Below, one piece after another: positions 6,817-16,243 of a DNA stretch of 64,000 nucleotides. The stretch is from Bacteroidales bacterium. GTDB taxonomy: Bacteria > Bacteroidota > Bacteroidia > Bacteroidales > Muribaculaceae. Both the position numbers and the translations under genes were made by a program. The DNA lies in assembly GCA_900768685.1 (NCBI GenBank), contig CAAGDX010000035.1, positions 1-64,000 of the forward strand, given 5' to 3'. The notes under the pieces are model-generated. The model saw nothing but the letters and a program-made list of their open reading frames with translations, did not search any database and was not told where the DNA came from. Numbering within the stretch: the stretch's first letter is position 1; every line of letters starts with the position of its first letter.

Positions 6817-9570
6817 ATGAGAAAACTTATTACTCTCTTCATGATGGCGATGCTCTTCGCCTCATTTAGTAATGCTCAGGTGATTACCTCTTCACCGGCT
6901 ATCTTGCAGGAAGAAAGTCAAAATGTTGTCCTCACTTTCCACGCAGACCAGTGTGGCGTGACAGCACTCCAAAATCTCCCTTCTTCTACTGCTCTTTATG
7001 TTCATACAGGTGTTGTTACAGACAAAAGTAACGGCGGCTGGAAATACGTTGTTACCGACTGGGGTACAAACAACTCTGCGAACAAACTTACTTACGTTTC
7101 TAAAAACACTTACACTTTCAACGTGGGCAATATCCGCACTTTCTACGGCGTGCCTTCAGGTGAAAAAATCCTTAAACTCTGCTTTATAGCTCGTACTGCC
7201 GCAGGTGACGTGCAGACTAAAGACCTCTTTGTTGAAGTTCAGGAAAGCGGATTCCAACTCGCACTTAATTCCGACGCAACTTCTTACGTTATCAGTGGTA
7301 CTACTACTATCAACTTCACTGTAAACACTTCTCAAAGTGCAAACATCACGCTTTCCGTTGACGGTACACAGGTGGCTTCTGCAAGCAATGCTATGGAACT
7401 CAAAAAAGCTTATACTTTCAGCAACCGCGGTTACTACAAGGTTGAAGCAACTGCTACAAAAGGCACTACTACTCTCACAAAATCCGTTACTGTTGCTTAT
7501 CCGAACCCTTCTCCACAAGCAAACTATCCGGGCGGTGTGCCTAAAATGGGTGCTGTGAAGAATGCGGACGGTACGGTTACTTTCTGTCTCGCTGCTCCAA
7601 ACAAGTCTTCCGTTATCCTTATCCCTTCTTGGGACAACTACGAAACACTTGATAAAAACGTGATGAGCTATCAAGACTACAAGGGTTACCGCTATTTCTG
7701 GACTACCGTTTCAGGTCTTGACAATACTACCGCTTATCCTTATTATTATCTCGTTGACGGTGTAACTAAAGTTGGTGACCCTTACGCTCACCTCGTTCTT
7801 GACCCGTACAACGACAAATGGATGCCTTCCGACGTTTATCCGGACAAACCTGTTTATCCTTACGACAAGTTTGACGACGTGATGCTCGCTGTTTATCAAG
7901 GCAATCTTGACGACTATAAGTTCAGCAAATTCACAATTCCGGACCATAAAAACCTCATCATCTATGAAATGCTCCTCCGTGACTTCACAGGTGAAAACAA
8001 TGCCGACGGTACAGGTTCAGGTACAGGTACTCTCGCTCTCGCTATGGAACGCCTGGATCACATCTTCAAAATGGGTGTGAACTGTATTGAACTTATGCCT
8101 ATCATGGAATTTAACGGCAACAACTCTTGGGGTTACAACACAAACTTCTATATGGCTCCGGACAAAATCTACGGTTCTCCTAAAGAATTCAAGGATTTCG
8201 TGGAAACTTGCCATAAACACGGCGTGGCTGTAGTGCTTGATATCGTGTTCAACCAGAGCGACGGTCTCCACCCTTGGTATCAAATGTACCCGATTGCTTC
8301 CAACCCGTTCTACAACGAAAACGCTCCTCACGCTTACAGCGTACTTAACGACTGGAACCAAGATAATCCTCTCGTTCAGCAGCAATGGGTTGACGCTATC
8401 ACATACTGGATGACTGCTTACAACGTTGACGGTTTCCGCTTCGACCTCGTGAAAGGTCTCGGTGACAACAATAGCTACGGCAGCGGTACAGACTCTTACA
8501 ATAGAAGCCGTGTGGCTCGTATGAAAAAACTTCATGCCGCTATCAAAGCCGTGAAACCTAACGGTATTCATATCAACGAAAACCTTGCAGGTGACCAAGA
8601 AGAAAACGAAATGGCAGCAGACGGTCAGCTCAACTGGAGCAACATCAACGGTGACTGCGGTAACTACGCTAAGGTTGCAAGTACAGGAAACTCTTCAACT
8701 ATGTCCGGCTTCTTCTCTCCGTACTGGAACCGCACTCAGTTCTCTACTGTTTCTTACGCTGAAAGCCACGACGAAGAACGTATCGGTTACACCGGTTCTA
8801 CTCACGCTACTCTCAAAAACAAAGTGGATTTCCTCACTCGCCGTCTCGGTTCTATCGCCGCTACTATGCTCATGACTCCGGGTCCTAAGATGATTTGGCA
8901 GTTCGCTGAAGTTGGTGCGGACCAAAGCACTAAGAACAGCTCCGGCAACGATACATCACCAAAACGTGTTCTCTGGGATTACCTTGATAACACTTATCGT
9001 GCAGCCCTCTATCAGAACTATTGCGAACTCGTGGGTATCCGCACTTGCAACTTTGACCTCTTCAGCAATGCTAACCTCGATTCTCGTGAAACTACTTACT
9101 ATGTTCGCAGCGGTTTCGCAGACAATATGACTTCTGCAAGAAATATCGTTCTCCACTATGGCTCACAGGAAATTGCAGTGCTTATCAACCCGGCACTTAG
9201 CGGTAACAAAAACATTACTGCAAACGTCTCTTTGATTAGCAGCAGCAACAGTATTGTTCTCTCTAAATCTCAGGGCGTTACCACTACTCCTACTTACGGC
9301 TCAGGCACTGTGACTATGGCCGTTCCTGCAAACTCTTACGTTGTTATCGGTACTACAAACATTGCCGGTGTTGAAGACGTGATTGCAGACGAAGTCGGTG
9401 GCAGCAAAGTGACAGTTGCAGGTGGTGACGGTGAAATCGTTATCAATGGTGAATACGATAACTGCAGCGTTTACACTCTCTCCGGACAGCGTCTCAGCTC
9501 TCTCAATGTTCCTGCAGGTCTTTACATCGTAAAGGTTGACGGTGAAACATTTAAAGTTGTAGTAAGATAA
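6817..9570 (+). CDS. Exported GH13 alpha-amylase-family glycosidase with T9SS tail
   Basis: A 917-residue exported protein. It has a signal peptide (residues 1-20, ending SNAQ), a beta-rich N-terminal domain of starch-binding type (to about 125), an Ig-like segment and a GlgB-like E-set domain (about 230-350). A GH13 barrel follows (about 370-760). The conserved regions are LDIVFNQ (about 472), GFRFDLVKG (nucleophile Asp, about 543), HINENLAG (acid/base Glu, about 588) and ESHDEE (about 650). Region I has Gln where many amylases have His. The last 70 residues (CSVYTLSGQRL to the end) are a T9SS type A sorting domain, so the protein probably passes the outer membrane through T9SS. The expected role is hydrolysis of extracellular alpha-glucan. 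It has its own promoter and terminator. Confidence 0.9.
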   Translation: MRKLITLFMMAMLFASFSNAQVITSSPAILQEESQNVVLTFHADQCGVTALQNLPSSTALYVHTGVVTDKSNGGWKYVVTDWGTNNSANKLTYVSKNTYTFNVGNIRTFYGVPSGEKILKLCFIARTAAGDVQTKDLFVEVQESGFQLALNSDATSYVISGTTTINFTVNTSQSANITLSVDGTQVASASNAMELKKAYTFSNRGYYKVEATATKGTTTLTKSVTVAYPNPSPQANYPGGVPKMGAVKNADGTVTFCLAAPNKSSVILIPSWDNYETLDKNVMSYQDYKGYRYFWTTVSGLDNTTAYPYYYLVDGVTKVGDPYAHLVLDPYNDKWMPSDVYPDKPVYPYDKFDDVMLAVYQGNLDDYKFSKFTIPDHKNLIIYEMLLRDFTGENNADGTGSGTGTLALAMERLDHIFKMGVNCIELMPIMEFNGNNSWGYNTNFYMAPDKIYGSPKEFKDFVETCHKHGVAVVLDIVFNQSDGLHPWYQMYPIASNPFYNENAPHAYSVLNDWNQDNPLVQQQWVDAITYWMTAYNVDGFRFDLVKGLGDNNSYGSGTDSYNRSRVARMKKLHAAIKAVKPNGIHINENLAGDQEENEMAADGQLNWSNINGDCGNYAKVASTGNSSTMSGFFSPYWNRTQFSTVSYAESHDEERIGYTGSTHATLKNKVDFLTRRLGSIAATMLMTPGPKMIWQFAEVGADQSTKNSSGNDTSPKRVLWDYLDNTYRAALYQNYCELVGIRTCNFDLFSNANLDSRETTYYVRSGFADNMTSARNIVLHYGSQEIAVLINPALSGNKNITANVSLISSSNSIVLSKSQGVTTTPTYGSGTVTMAVPANSYVVIGTTNIAGVEDVIADEVGGSKVTVAGGDGEIVINGEYDNCSVYTLSGQRLSSLNVPAGLYIVKVDGETFKVVVR

Positions 9571-9593
9571 TAAGTCTATTATTCATATATTTG

Positions 9594-9625
9594 CAAAGGG
9601 CGGCATTTGTCGCCCTTTGTTTTTT
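9594..9625 (+). terminator. Rho-independent terminator of the GH13 gene
   Basis: A perfect 9-bp stem (9594-9602 with 9611-9619, CAAAGGGCG arms) is followed by six T. Confidence 0.92.
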
Positions 9626-9675
9626 ATGAGAAGTCACTATTTTTATACATAAATTGCAAAAAAAATAAAAAAAAT

Positions 9676-9706
9676 TTTGCAGTTCCGTAAAAACGTAGTA
9701 CCTTTG
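9676..9706 (+). promoter_or_regulatory. Promoter of the starch-binding protein gene
   Basis: TTTG at 9676-9679, a 19-nt spacer and TACCTTTG at 9699-9706 are a full consensus match. The leader is about 67 nt. Confidence 0.8.
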
Positions 9707-9779
9707 AACGATAATAAACAATTATAACTAATACCCTTTAGGATATCCAAATTTTTTATTAACATAAAACATTATTAAC

Positions 9780-11612
9780 ATGAAAAAACAATTACGCAAT
9801 CTTGCTCTTGCATCTGCTCTTTTAACTGCAGGTGCTACTTTTGCTGCATCTCCGATTCTTGAAGAACAATGGAGTGCTAATGTGGCATCAACTGCTCGTT
9901 ATGCTGCAATCCATAACGGAAAAGCTTATTTCGTTGATAACACAGACAAAGCTATCTATTGTGTTGACAAAGATGGTAACAAAACGGAAGTAGTGAAAAG
10001 TGATAATCTTTTCGGTGTTGCAATTGCATTTGACCAAGCAGGAAATATTCTTGCTAAGCCGTCAAATCCTTTCCATGCTTCTACAACTTCCAACCATTAC
10101 ATTATTTTTGATCTCCAAGAAGATGGAAGCTATGTAGAACTTCCGGATGTTGTGGATTTCAGCCCAGCTGCAGCTGTCGATCAAATAGGATTTGAAGATG
10201 CAATTCCTGATTTCCGCTATGAAATTTTTGGTCAAATTATTGGTGACGTAATGAGTGAAGAAGGTGCGATTATGTACGTTGCTGGAAATGCAGCTAATCC
10301 ATATACTTACACTGCATTCTTCCAGAATGGTGCAAAAGGTGATTACTCTATTCTTAACCCGGAAGACGGTACTCTCAATGCAAAATCTTCTGTTTCAACA
10401 CTCGGTGGTGATAACATAACATTTGCACAGCCTATTTACAGCAATATGACTGAAGTTTATGCTGCTATTGATAATGGTGTTAAGATTCAAGACAGTTTCG
10501 TTCAGCGTATACGTGGAAATGGAGGTAAAGTACAATATATTAATGAAGCAGGTGAATTTGATGTGTTGGTAACCGGAGACTCATATTCAACCGCAGGTCT
10601 TGCTTACTTTACTCTTGCAGGTGAAGCATACGTAGTTGTTCCTATTAGCAGTACTGGCGCTATTGGTCATCCAAACAATTTCCAAGTAGTTCGTGTTTCT
10701 GACGGTGCTGTTATGGGCAAAACATCATTCCCATTTGTGGCTGCAAGCCAAGGACAATGCGGTTACTCTGTTGAAGTTGTTGACGAACAGACTGTAAACA
10801 TTCTTAGTGCAGTTCCGGGTGTAAATATTAATGTTGCTACATTCTCTACAAAACCTGTTGTTTACTTCGACAACTCTGAAGCAGGTTGGGAAAAAGTTTA
10901 CGCTTACTGCTGGAATGCTGAAAGCAACAATACATGGCCTGGTGTAGAACTTACTGAAATCGCTGCTGATGGAACTTACAAATTCGCCGGTTTTGATGAA
11001 GCATACACATACGTTATCTTTAACAATGGTGGTAACGGTAAACAAACTGCTGACTTCCAACTCATTCCAGGTCAAGTATATGGTCTCTACTACCCGCATG
11101 TTTACCTCGTAGGTAGCCTTCCCGGTGCTGCTTGGAATCCTGCTTCAACAGATGCAGAACTCACTTACGTAGGCAATGGTGTTTATGAAATTGACAACGT
11201 AACTTTTGCTGAATCAGCTGAAGGAAACAACACTGCATACTTCTCATTCATCACTGCTGCAGGTCCTTGGCAAACTGCTGAAGCATACGACCGTATCGGT
11301 GCTGAAAATGAAAATGAAGCAATTGAAGGTCAAGCTAAGGTTTCTATCCAAAAAGGTTCTGCAAACTCTTGGAAACTTGATGCTTACGAAGTTTCAGGCG
11401 AAGCTAAATATGACTACATCTACAAATTAACTCTCGACGTTGTAAACAAAACTCTCACTGTAGGTAAAACTTCAGGTGTTAAGGCTATTGAAGCTGATGC
11501 TTCTGCTCCAGCTGTTTACTACAACCTCCAGGGTGTACAAGTTGAAAACCCACAAAACGGTCTCTTCATCGTTAAACGTGGCAACAAAGTAACTAAAGAA
11601 ATCATTCGCTAA
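9780..11612 (+). CDS. Exported protein with starch-binding modules and T9SS tail
   Basis: A 610-residue exported protein with a signal peptide (residues 1-22, ATFA/ASP). The N-terminal half has repeated strand motifs (GKAYFVDNTDKAIYCVDKDG, GVAIAFDQAGNILAK) that look like a beta-propeller-type domain. Residues about 358-440 (VVYFDNSEAGWEKVYAYCWN, NTWPGVELT) resemble a CBM26-type starch-binding module. Residues about 440-550 (YLVGSLPGAAWNP) resemble SusE/SusF-type glucan-binding modules. The C-terminal 45 residues (VYYNLQGVQVENPQNGLFIVK) are a T9SS type A-like sorting domain. No catalytic motif was seen, so binding of starch at the cell surface, in partnership with the GH13 enzyme upstream, is the likely role. 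It has its own promoter and terminator. Confidence 0.78.
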   Translation: MKKQLRNLALASALLTAGATFAASPILEEQWSANVASTARYAAIHNGKAYFVDNTDKAIYCVDKDGNKTEVVKSDNLFGVAIAFDQAGNILAKPSNPFHASTTSNHYIIFDLQEDGSYVELPDVVDFSPAAAVDQIGFEDAIPDFRYEIFGQIIGDVMSEEGAIMYVAGNAANPYTYTAFFQNGAKGDYSILNPEDGTLNAKSSVSTLGGDNITFAQPIYSNMTEVYAAIDNGVKIQDSFVQRIRGNGGKVQYINEAGEFDVLVTGDSYSTAGLAYFTLAGEAYVVVPISSTGAIGHPNNFQVVRVSDGAVMGKTSFPFVAASQGQCGYSVEVVDEQTVNILSAVPGVNINVATFSTKPVVYFDNSEAGWEKVYAYCWNAESNNTWPGVELTEIAADGTYKFAGFDEAYTYVIFNNGGNGKQTADFQLIPGQVYGLYYPHVYLVGSLPGAAWNPASTDAELTYVGNGVYEIDNVTFAESAEGNNTAYFSFITAAGPWQTAEAYDRIGAENENEAIEGQAKVSIQKGSANSWKLDAYEVSGEAKYDYIYKLTLDVVNKTLTVGKTSGVKAIEADASAPAVYYNLQGVQVENPQNGLFIVKRGNKVTKEIIR

Positions 11613-11632
11613 TTTCTATTAGATACATAATG

Positions 11633-11663
11633 AAAGGCGACCTCGAAAGGGGTCGCCTTTTTT
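11633..11663 (+). terminator. Rho-independent terminator of the starch-binding protein gene
   Basis: A 10-bp stem (11633-11642 with 11651-11660, AAAGGCGACC arms) runs into a T tract. Confidence 0.92.
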
Positions 11664-11671
11664 GCTATTTC

Positions 11672-11770
11672 CCGAATTAGTCCAATTAGCCGAATTAGTC
11701 CAATTAGTCTAATTAGCCCAATAATCCCAATAATCCCGGTTTTCCCAATTCTCCCGGTTTTCCTCAAAAT
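11672..11770. repeat. 9-bp tandem array, about 11 units
   Basis: Units read CCGAATTAG, TCCAATTAG, CCGAATTAG, TCCAATTAG, TCTAATTAG, CCCAATAAT (twice), CCCGGTTTT, CCCAATTCT, CCCGGTTTT, CCTCAAAAT. The period stays 9 bp while the unit drifts, as expected from repeated slippage and mutation. The array starts 9 bp after a terminator. Confidence 0.85.
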
Positions 11771-11826
11771 TTTGCAGAAAAATGAAAAAAAACATCAAAA
11801 GCGAGCATAATCCCGATATTTTTCCC

Positions 11827-11834
11827 TAACTTTG
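11827..11834 (+). promoter_or_regulatory. -7 element of the rel gene
   Basis: TAACTTTG matches TAnnTTTG, about 21 bp before the chosen start; no -33 TTTG at the right distance. Confidence 0.45.
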
Positions 11835-11855
11835 GCATTTTAATTGGTAAAAGAG

Positions 11856-14108
11856 ATGGCAGAAACGTATTTTACTGATGAAGAACGCAGAATATTCCGC
11901 GAAATGTTCCGTAGCCTTGCACGCCTATCACATGATATAGGCGAGCCGGGCGACTTGCGTGCTGTGATTCGCAGTATCCGCAGCAGCATTAACGAGGGAT
12001 TTTACAAACGTGACAGATACGGCATAAATCCGCTGATTCATGCCATGACTACCGCCACTACGCTCGCGGAAAAACTTAGCCCGGACCGTAACATGATACT
12101 CGCTATTCTGCTTACTCCGGCTGTGTCATCAAACCATATCACACTGGAAAAACTTCAGGAAAAATGGGGTGACGACATTGCGAAACTCGTAAAAGGACTT
12201 ATCAAAATCACCTCGCTTTATAGTCACCGTCAGGCTGTGGAAAGTGACAATTTCCGTCGTCTGCTGATGACCTTTGCAGATGATATCCGTGTCATTATTA
12301 TAATGATTGTGGACCGTCTCGTGCTTATGCACCGCATAAACCACCACCCGAACGCTTCATTTGTGCAAGACGTGGCATACGAGTCAAACTACCTTTATGC
12401 ACCTCTCGCACACCGCCTCGGACTTTATGCTATAAAGAGCGAACTGGAAGACATGTCGCTCAAATACACGAATCGTGAGGTCTATTCTTCAATCGCACGC
12501 CAGCTTGCAGAGAAAAAGACTGAACGTGAGGAATATATAGCGAATTTTATTGCTCCGCTCAAGAAAAAACTTCAGGAATCCGGACTGAAATTCGATATCA
12601 AAGGTCGCACGAAGTCCATCTATTCCATCTGGAACAAGATGCAGAAACAATCTAACGATATTGACAAGATTTACGACCTTTTTGCTATCCGCATCATCAT
12701 TGATTCCGACGACGACCACACGGCGGAAGTGCGTGACTGCTGGCTGGCGTATTCCATTGTTACGGATATGTATCTGCCTAATCTTGACCGACTTAAGGAC
12801 TGGGTGACTAAACCCAAAAGCAACGGGTATGAGTCGCTACACATAACAGTTTATGGCTCGGACAGCCGCTGGGTGGAAGTGCAGATTCGTACGCGACGTA
12901 TGGATTTGATTGCGGAAAAGGGACTTGCCGCACACTGGAGATATAAGGGTATTCAAAGTGAAAATAACCTTGATGCCTGGATAAATAATATTCGTGACAT
13001 CCTGGAAGCAGCCAAAACAGGTCCTTTCGAGTTGATACGAAACTTCAAAATGGACATTTATTCAAAAGAAGTGTTCGTGTTCACTCCAAAAGGTGACCTC
13101 TACAAACTTCCGCAAGGTGCCACTATCGTGGATTTCGCATTCCACATCCATTCAAACCTCGGTTGCAAGTGCACGGGAGCGAAAGTTGATGGCAAAAACA
13201 AGAAACTGAACTATGTGCTGCAGAGTGGCGACACCGTGGAAATCCTCACGTCAAACAATCAGCAGCCAAAACTCGACTGGCTCACCTTTGCTATCACCTC
13301 AAAGGCACGAAACAAGATTCGCCAGTCCGTGAAAGACGAGGAGAATCGCACTGCGGAAATTGCAAAGGAATTGCTCTATCGTCGCTTCAAAAACCGCAAA
13401 ATAGAGGTGGAGGAAAGTCCGCTGATGAGGCTAATTAAAAAACTCGGATATAAAACCGTAACAGACTTTTACTTAGCCATTTACAATGAGTCGCTTGACG
13501 TAAACCGCGTGCTTGATGCCTACGTCGCACTCACTGCGGAAGGCACTCAGCAGGAGGATGTGGCACCCGCAGATGCTTTTGTTCTTATAAAGAAAGACGA
13601 TGACATCTTTGAACGTGAAAAAGGTAAAAACAGTGAGGTTTTCGAGATTGGCGATGGAACCGTGAAAGGCGTGAAATACACCCTTGCCAAGTGTTGCAAT
13701 CCTATTTTCGGCGACAAAGTATTCGGTTTCGTGTCCTCGGAAGGCTCTATCAAAATCCACCGTGACGACTGCCCGAATGCAGAGCACCTCAAAAGCCGAT
13801 TTGAGTACCGTATTATAAAGGTGAAGTGGAAAGGCACGGACAGCAGTATGGAATCCGTGGTGCTGCGTGTAACCGGACGCGACGACCGCGGTGTGGTGCA
13901 GCAACTCAGCTCTATCATAAACAAGTCCAAAACCGCTACCCTCCGCAGTGTGGCTATAAACTCCCTCGGCGGTACGTTTATGGGTACTCTCGGACTACTA
14001 TCTACAGACAAAGAAAAACTGCCGCAACTTATCCGTAAACTCGGTGAGGTGAAAGGCGTGTATAAAATAACTCGTGAAGGCAAAAATGACAATACCGATG
14101 AAGCATAG
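11856..14108 (+). CDS. rel: RelA/SpoT-family (p)ppGpp synthetase with degenerate hydrolase domain
   Basis: A cytosolic long RSH protein of about 750 residues, the stringent-response alarmone enzyme. Domains in order: HD-type N-terminal domain (about 50-170), synthetase (about 235-370; GRTKSIYSIW, KPKSNGYESLH, EVQIRTRRMD), TGS (about 410-475; VFVFTPKGDLYKLPQGAT), helical, zinc-finger (KCCNPIFGDK, DDCPNAEH) and ACT (VTGRDDRGVVQQL). In the HD domain the metal-binding HD pair reads TP (ILLTPAVSS), the following ED pair reads SS, and DRLHNM reads DRLVLM. Hydrolase activity is therefore probably lost while the synthetase motifs are intact. The ATG at 11856 was preferred to the upstream TTG at 11844. 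The next gene overlaps its last 11 bp. Confidence 0.92.
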   Translation: MAETYFTDEERRIFREMFRSLARLSHDIGEPGDLRAVIRSIRSSINEGFYKRDRYGINPLIHAMTTATTLAEKLSPDRNMILAILLTPAVSSNHITLEKLQEKWGDDIAKLVKGLIKITSLYSHRQAVESDNFRRLLMTFADDIRVIIIMIVDRLVLMHRINHHPNASFVQDVAYESNYLYAPLAHRLGLYAIKSELEDMSLKYTNREVYSSIARQLAEKKTEREEYIANFIAPLKKKLQESGLKFDIKGRTKSIYSIWNKMQKQSNDIDKIYDLFAIRIIIDSDDDHTAEVRDCWLAYSIVTDMYLPNLDRLKDWVTKPKSNGYESLHITVYGSDSRWVEVQIRTRRMDLIAEKGLAAHWRYKGIQSENNLDAWINNIRDILEAAKTGPFELIRNFKMDIYSKEVFVFTPKGDLYKLPQGATIVDFAFHIHSNLGCKCTGAKVDGKNKKLNYVLQSGDTVEILTSNNQQPKLDWLTFAITSKARNKIRQSVKDEENRTAEIAKELLYRRFKNRKIEVEESPLMRLIKKLGYKTVTDFYLAIYNESLDVNRVLDAYVALTAEGTQQEDVAPADAFVLIKKDDDIFEREKGKNSEVFEIGDGTVKGVKYTLAKCCNPIFGDKVFGFVSSEGSIKIHRDDCPNAEHLKSRFEYRIIKVKWKGTDSSMESVVLRVTGRDDRGVVQQLSSIINKSKTATLRSVAINSLGGTFMGTLGLLSTDKEKLPQLIRKLGEVKGVYKITREGKNDNTDEA

Positions 14109-14925
14109 TTTTTATTTCTCTATCATAGCACTTTTAGTGCTCCTTACCGCTTGCGGAAAATCAGAATCTCAGGCAAATGCGGAAGACCTTCTCAGTCAGG
14201 CGGAAACGGCTCTCCAAGTTAAAAACACCGTTCTCGCAAAAACGCTCATAGACAGCATAAACTCTGCATATAGGGCTGAAACGGCTGTCAGAAAACAGGC
14301 AAATCTGCTCATTACGCGTGTGATTGAATGTGAAACGCAGATGGAAATCACTTCTACAGACAGCCTTATGGCATGGTTTGCGGACCGCCATAACACACTG
14401 AAAGAGAAGATGAAACTCATAAACGACCCGCAACTCGTGGAACCTTACTATGTGGCTAAAGCCGCTTACAAACAGGATTTTGTGAACACTACGGGTATCC
14501 AGGCTCGTGTTGATGAAATAGGGCAGTTTTACGTTGTTTCGTCGCTAAAAGGTAACAGCATCCGCCATACGTCTGTCACTATCACTATCAATGGCAAAAG
14601 TGCCACAACGGCTGACGTTCCCCGCGGCTCTGATGCCAATTTTGCCATTGAAGGCTCGGAACTCGTCACTTACCTTATGGCTCAGTGCGACACTATAGGC
14701 AAATTTGCTGCGGAAAATCGCGGCGAAATGGGTAAACTCACTTTTAACGGTGCTAAAAAGCATAGCATACAGATGTCTCCGGCACAAATAGCCGCTATTG
14801 CAGATGCATACGAGTTTTCGCAGTCTATTGTGCAGTCGCGTGAACTTGCTATAAAACTTGAAATGCTGGAAAGAAAATTGCAACTTTCTCGTGACCAGAT
14901 TGCAAGACAAACACCGGAAGAATAA
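14098..14925 (+). CDS. Lipoprotein of unknown function
   Basis: The protein has 275 residues from the ATG at 14098, which overlaps the rel stop by 11 bp and suggests translational coupling. The signal peptide ends in the lipobox LTAC at about residue 19, so it should be an exported lipid-anchored protein. The mature part starts with a long helical region (EDLLSQAETALQVKNT) and ends in a predicted coiled coil (LAIKLEMLERKLQLSRDQ); the middle is beta-rich. I recognise no family. The coupling to rel is the only functional hint and may be incidental. Confidence 0.8.
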   Translation: MKHSFYFSIIALLVLLTACGKSESQANAEDLLSQAETALQVKNTVLAKTLIDSINSAYRAETAVRKQANLLITRVIECETQMEITSTDSLMAWFADRHNTLKEKMKLINDPQLVEPYYVAKAAYKQDFVNTTGIQARVDEIGQFYVVSSLKGNSIRHTSVTITINGKSATTADVPRGSDANFAIEGSELVTYLMAQCDTIGKFAAENRGEMGKLTFNGAKKHSIQMSPAQIAAIADAYEFSQSIVQSRELAIKLEMLERKLQLSRDQIARQTPEE

Positions 14926-15013
14926 GTCGCTCTAAATGCTTGTTTTGCAAATAATTATGTTTGCAAAATGTTTTCTCGGACTCAATATACTCTAATCAAT
15001 TATAACTGCGAGA

Positions 15014-16198
15014 ATGGACACTTGTTCTGCCATAAATGAGGACTTTTTTGCCTTTGTGGCAAAGCATGCCGGTGAAGACCCGCTAAAACTGAGGCTTAAA
15101 TTCAAGCCGAAACCCGGTGATGCTATAGACCTTGCCATTACTCACCTGCAATGTCTCCAAAAAGCAGGTAAAAAATTTACTGATGCGTCCGGAAAATCCG
15201 TGGCACCGGAAGTGTTGCTCTCCCCGTTGTCCATTGAGCAGGCGAGTAGTGCGGAAATTGCCTCTTTCCATGCCTCACTTATGCCGCAAGGCGGAAAAGT
15301 GCTGGATATGACCTGCGGACTGGGTATTGATACGCTCGCTTTTGCCACTATGCAGGGCTGCACCGTTACCACTTGCGAGATGAATCCGCTCCATGCCGAT
15401 GCTGCTGAATATAATTTCCGTAACTATCCTCAAATAAGCGTGATAAAGGGCGACAGCACCGTGTTTTTAGCGGATACAAACCTCTGTTTTGATGCTATTT
15501 TTATAGACCCTGCAAGACGTGATTCCGCCGGCGGCAGAGTGTATAATATTCACGATTGTACGCCGGATGTGGCGGAAATTATGCCGCTGATGAAAAGCAA
15601 GGCAGACAAAATCGTGATAAAACTCTCGCCTATGCTTGACGTGACGCAGACAGTCCGTGACATCGCACCTACGGAAATTTTTGCCGTGCAGGGTGGGGGA
15701 GAGTGTAAGGAATTGCTTGCCATAATTGATTGTAAATGTGATGATTGCGATGCAAAAATCACTATTGTTAGCGGTGAAAAACGTTTTTCGTTCACCCAAG
15801 CGGAGGAGGCTTCCGCAATAGCGGCATACGGCACGCCCGAGCCGGGTGATTGTCTTTACGAACCCTGTGCCGCAGCCATGAAAGCCGCACCGTTCAGACT
15901 TTTGTCGGAGCGTTTTTCAATCCAAAAACTTCACCCGAACACGCACCTTTATTTCTCAAAACAGTCCGTGAACGATTTTCCGGGAAAAGAATATGAAGTG
16001 GTGGAGATTATAGACTTTTCATCCTCGGAAATCAAGAATTTTGCCAAAAAATATCCTTGCCTGAACGTGGCGGTACGCAATTTCATCCTCACCGCCGATG
16101 TCCTCGCAAAACGACTGAAAGTAAAATCCGGCGGAAACCTCAAAGCCTTCGGTGTTACTCTGCACGGCGGCTCCCGAAAAATTATTATCGGAAAATAA
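15014..16198 (+). CDS. SAM-dependent methyltransferase with THUMP-like domain
   Basis: A 394-residue cytosolic class I methyltransferase. Motif I VLDMTCGLGIDTLAFA (about residues 96-111), the motif II acidic CEMN, and motif IV DAIFIDPARRD (about 160-170) form the SAM and catalytic sites. The helical N-terminal part and the C-terminal domain (SGGNLKAFGVTLHGGSRK) match the Bacteroidota family annotated as THUMP-like domain methyltransferase, which points to an RNA substrate. The exact target is unknown. The gene stands alone between the lipoprotein and the rplM promoter; a poor -7 (TATGTTTG, 14956-14963) lies upstream. Confidence 0.85.
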   Translation: MDTCSAINEDFFAFVAKHAGEDPLKLRLKFKPKPGDAIDLAITHLQCLQKAGKKFTDASGKSVAPEVLLSPLSIEQASSAEIASFHASLMPQGGKVLDMTCGLGIDTLAFATMQGCTVTTCEMNPLHADAAEYNFRNYPQISVIKGDSTVFLADTNLCFDAIFIDPARRDSAGGRVYNIHDCTPDVAEIMPLMKSKADKIVIKLSPMLDVTQTVRDIAPTEIFAVQGGGECKELLAIIDCKCDDCDAKITIVSGEKRFSFTQAEEASAIAAYGTPEPGDCLYEPCAAAMKAAPFRLLSERFSIQKLHPNTHLYFSKQSVNDFPGKEYEVVEIIDFSSSEIKNFAKKYPCLNVAVRNFILTADVLAKRLKVKSGGNLKAFGVTLHGGSRKIIIGK

Positions 16199-16207
16199 CC
16201 GGAAAAT

Positions 16208-16238
16208 TTTGCTAAGTCAATAAAAATGAGTACCTTTG
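16208..16238 (+). promoter_or_regulatory. Promoter of the rplM-rpsI operon
   Basis: TTTG at 16208-16211, a 19-nt spacer and TACCTTTG at 16231-16238 are an ideal -33/-7 pair. Transcription should start near 16244. Confidence 0.85.
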
Positions 16239-16243
16239 CAAGC

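Noticed and set aside
11672..11770. CRISPR array
   Set aside because: Units are 9 bp with no spacers, and no cas genes are near.
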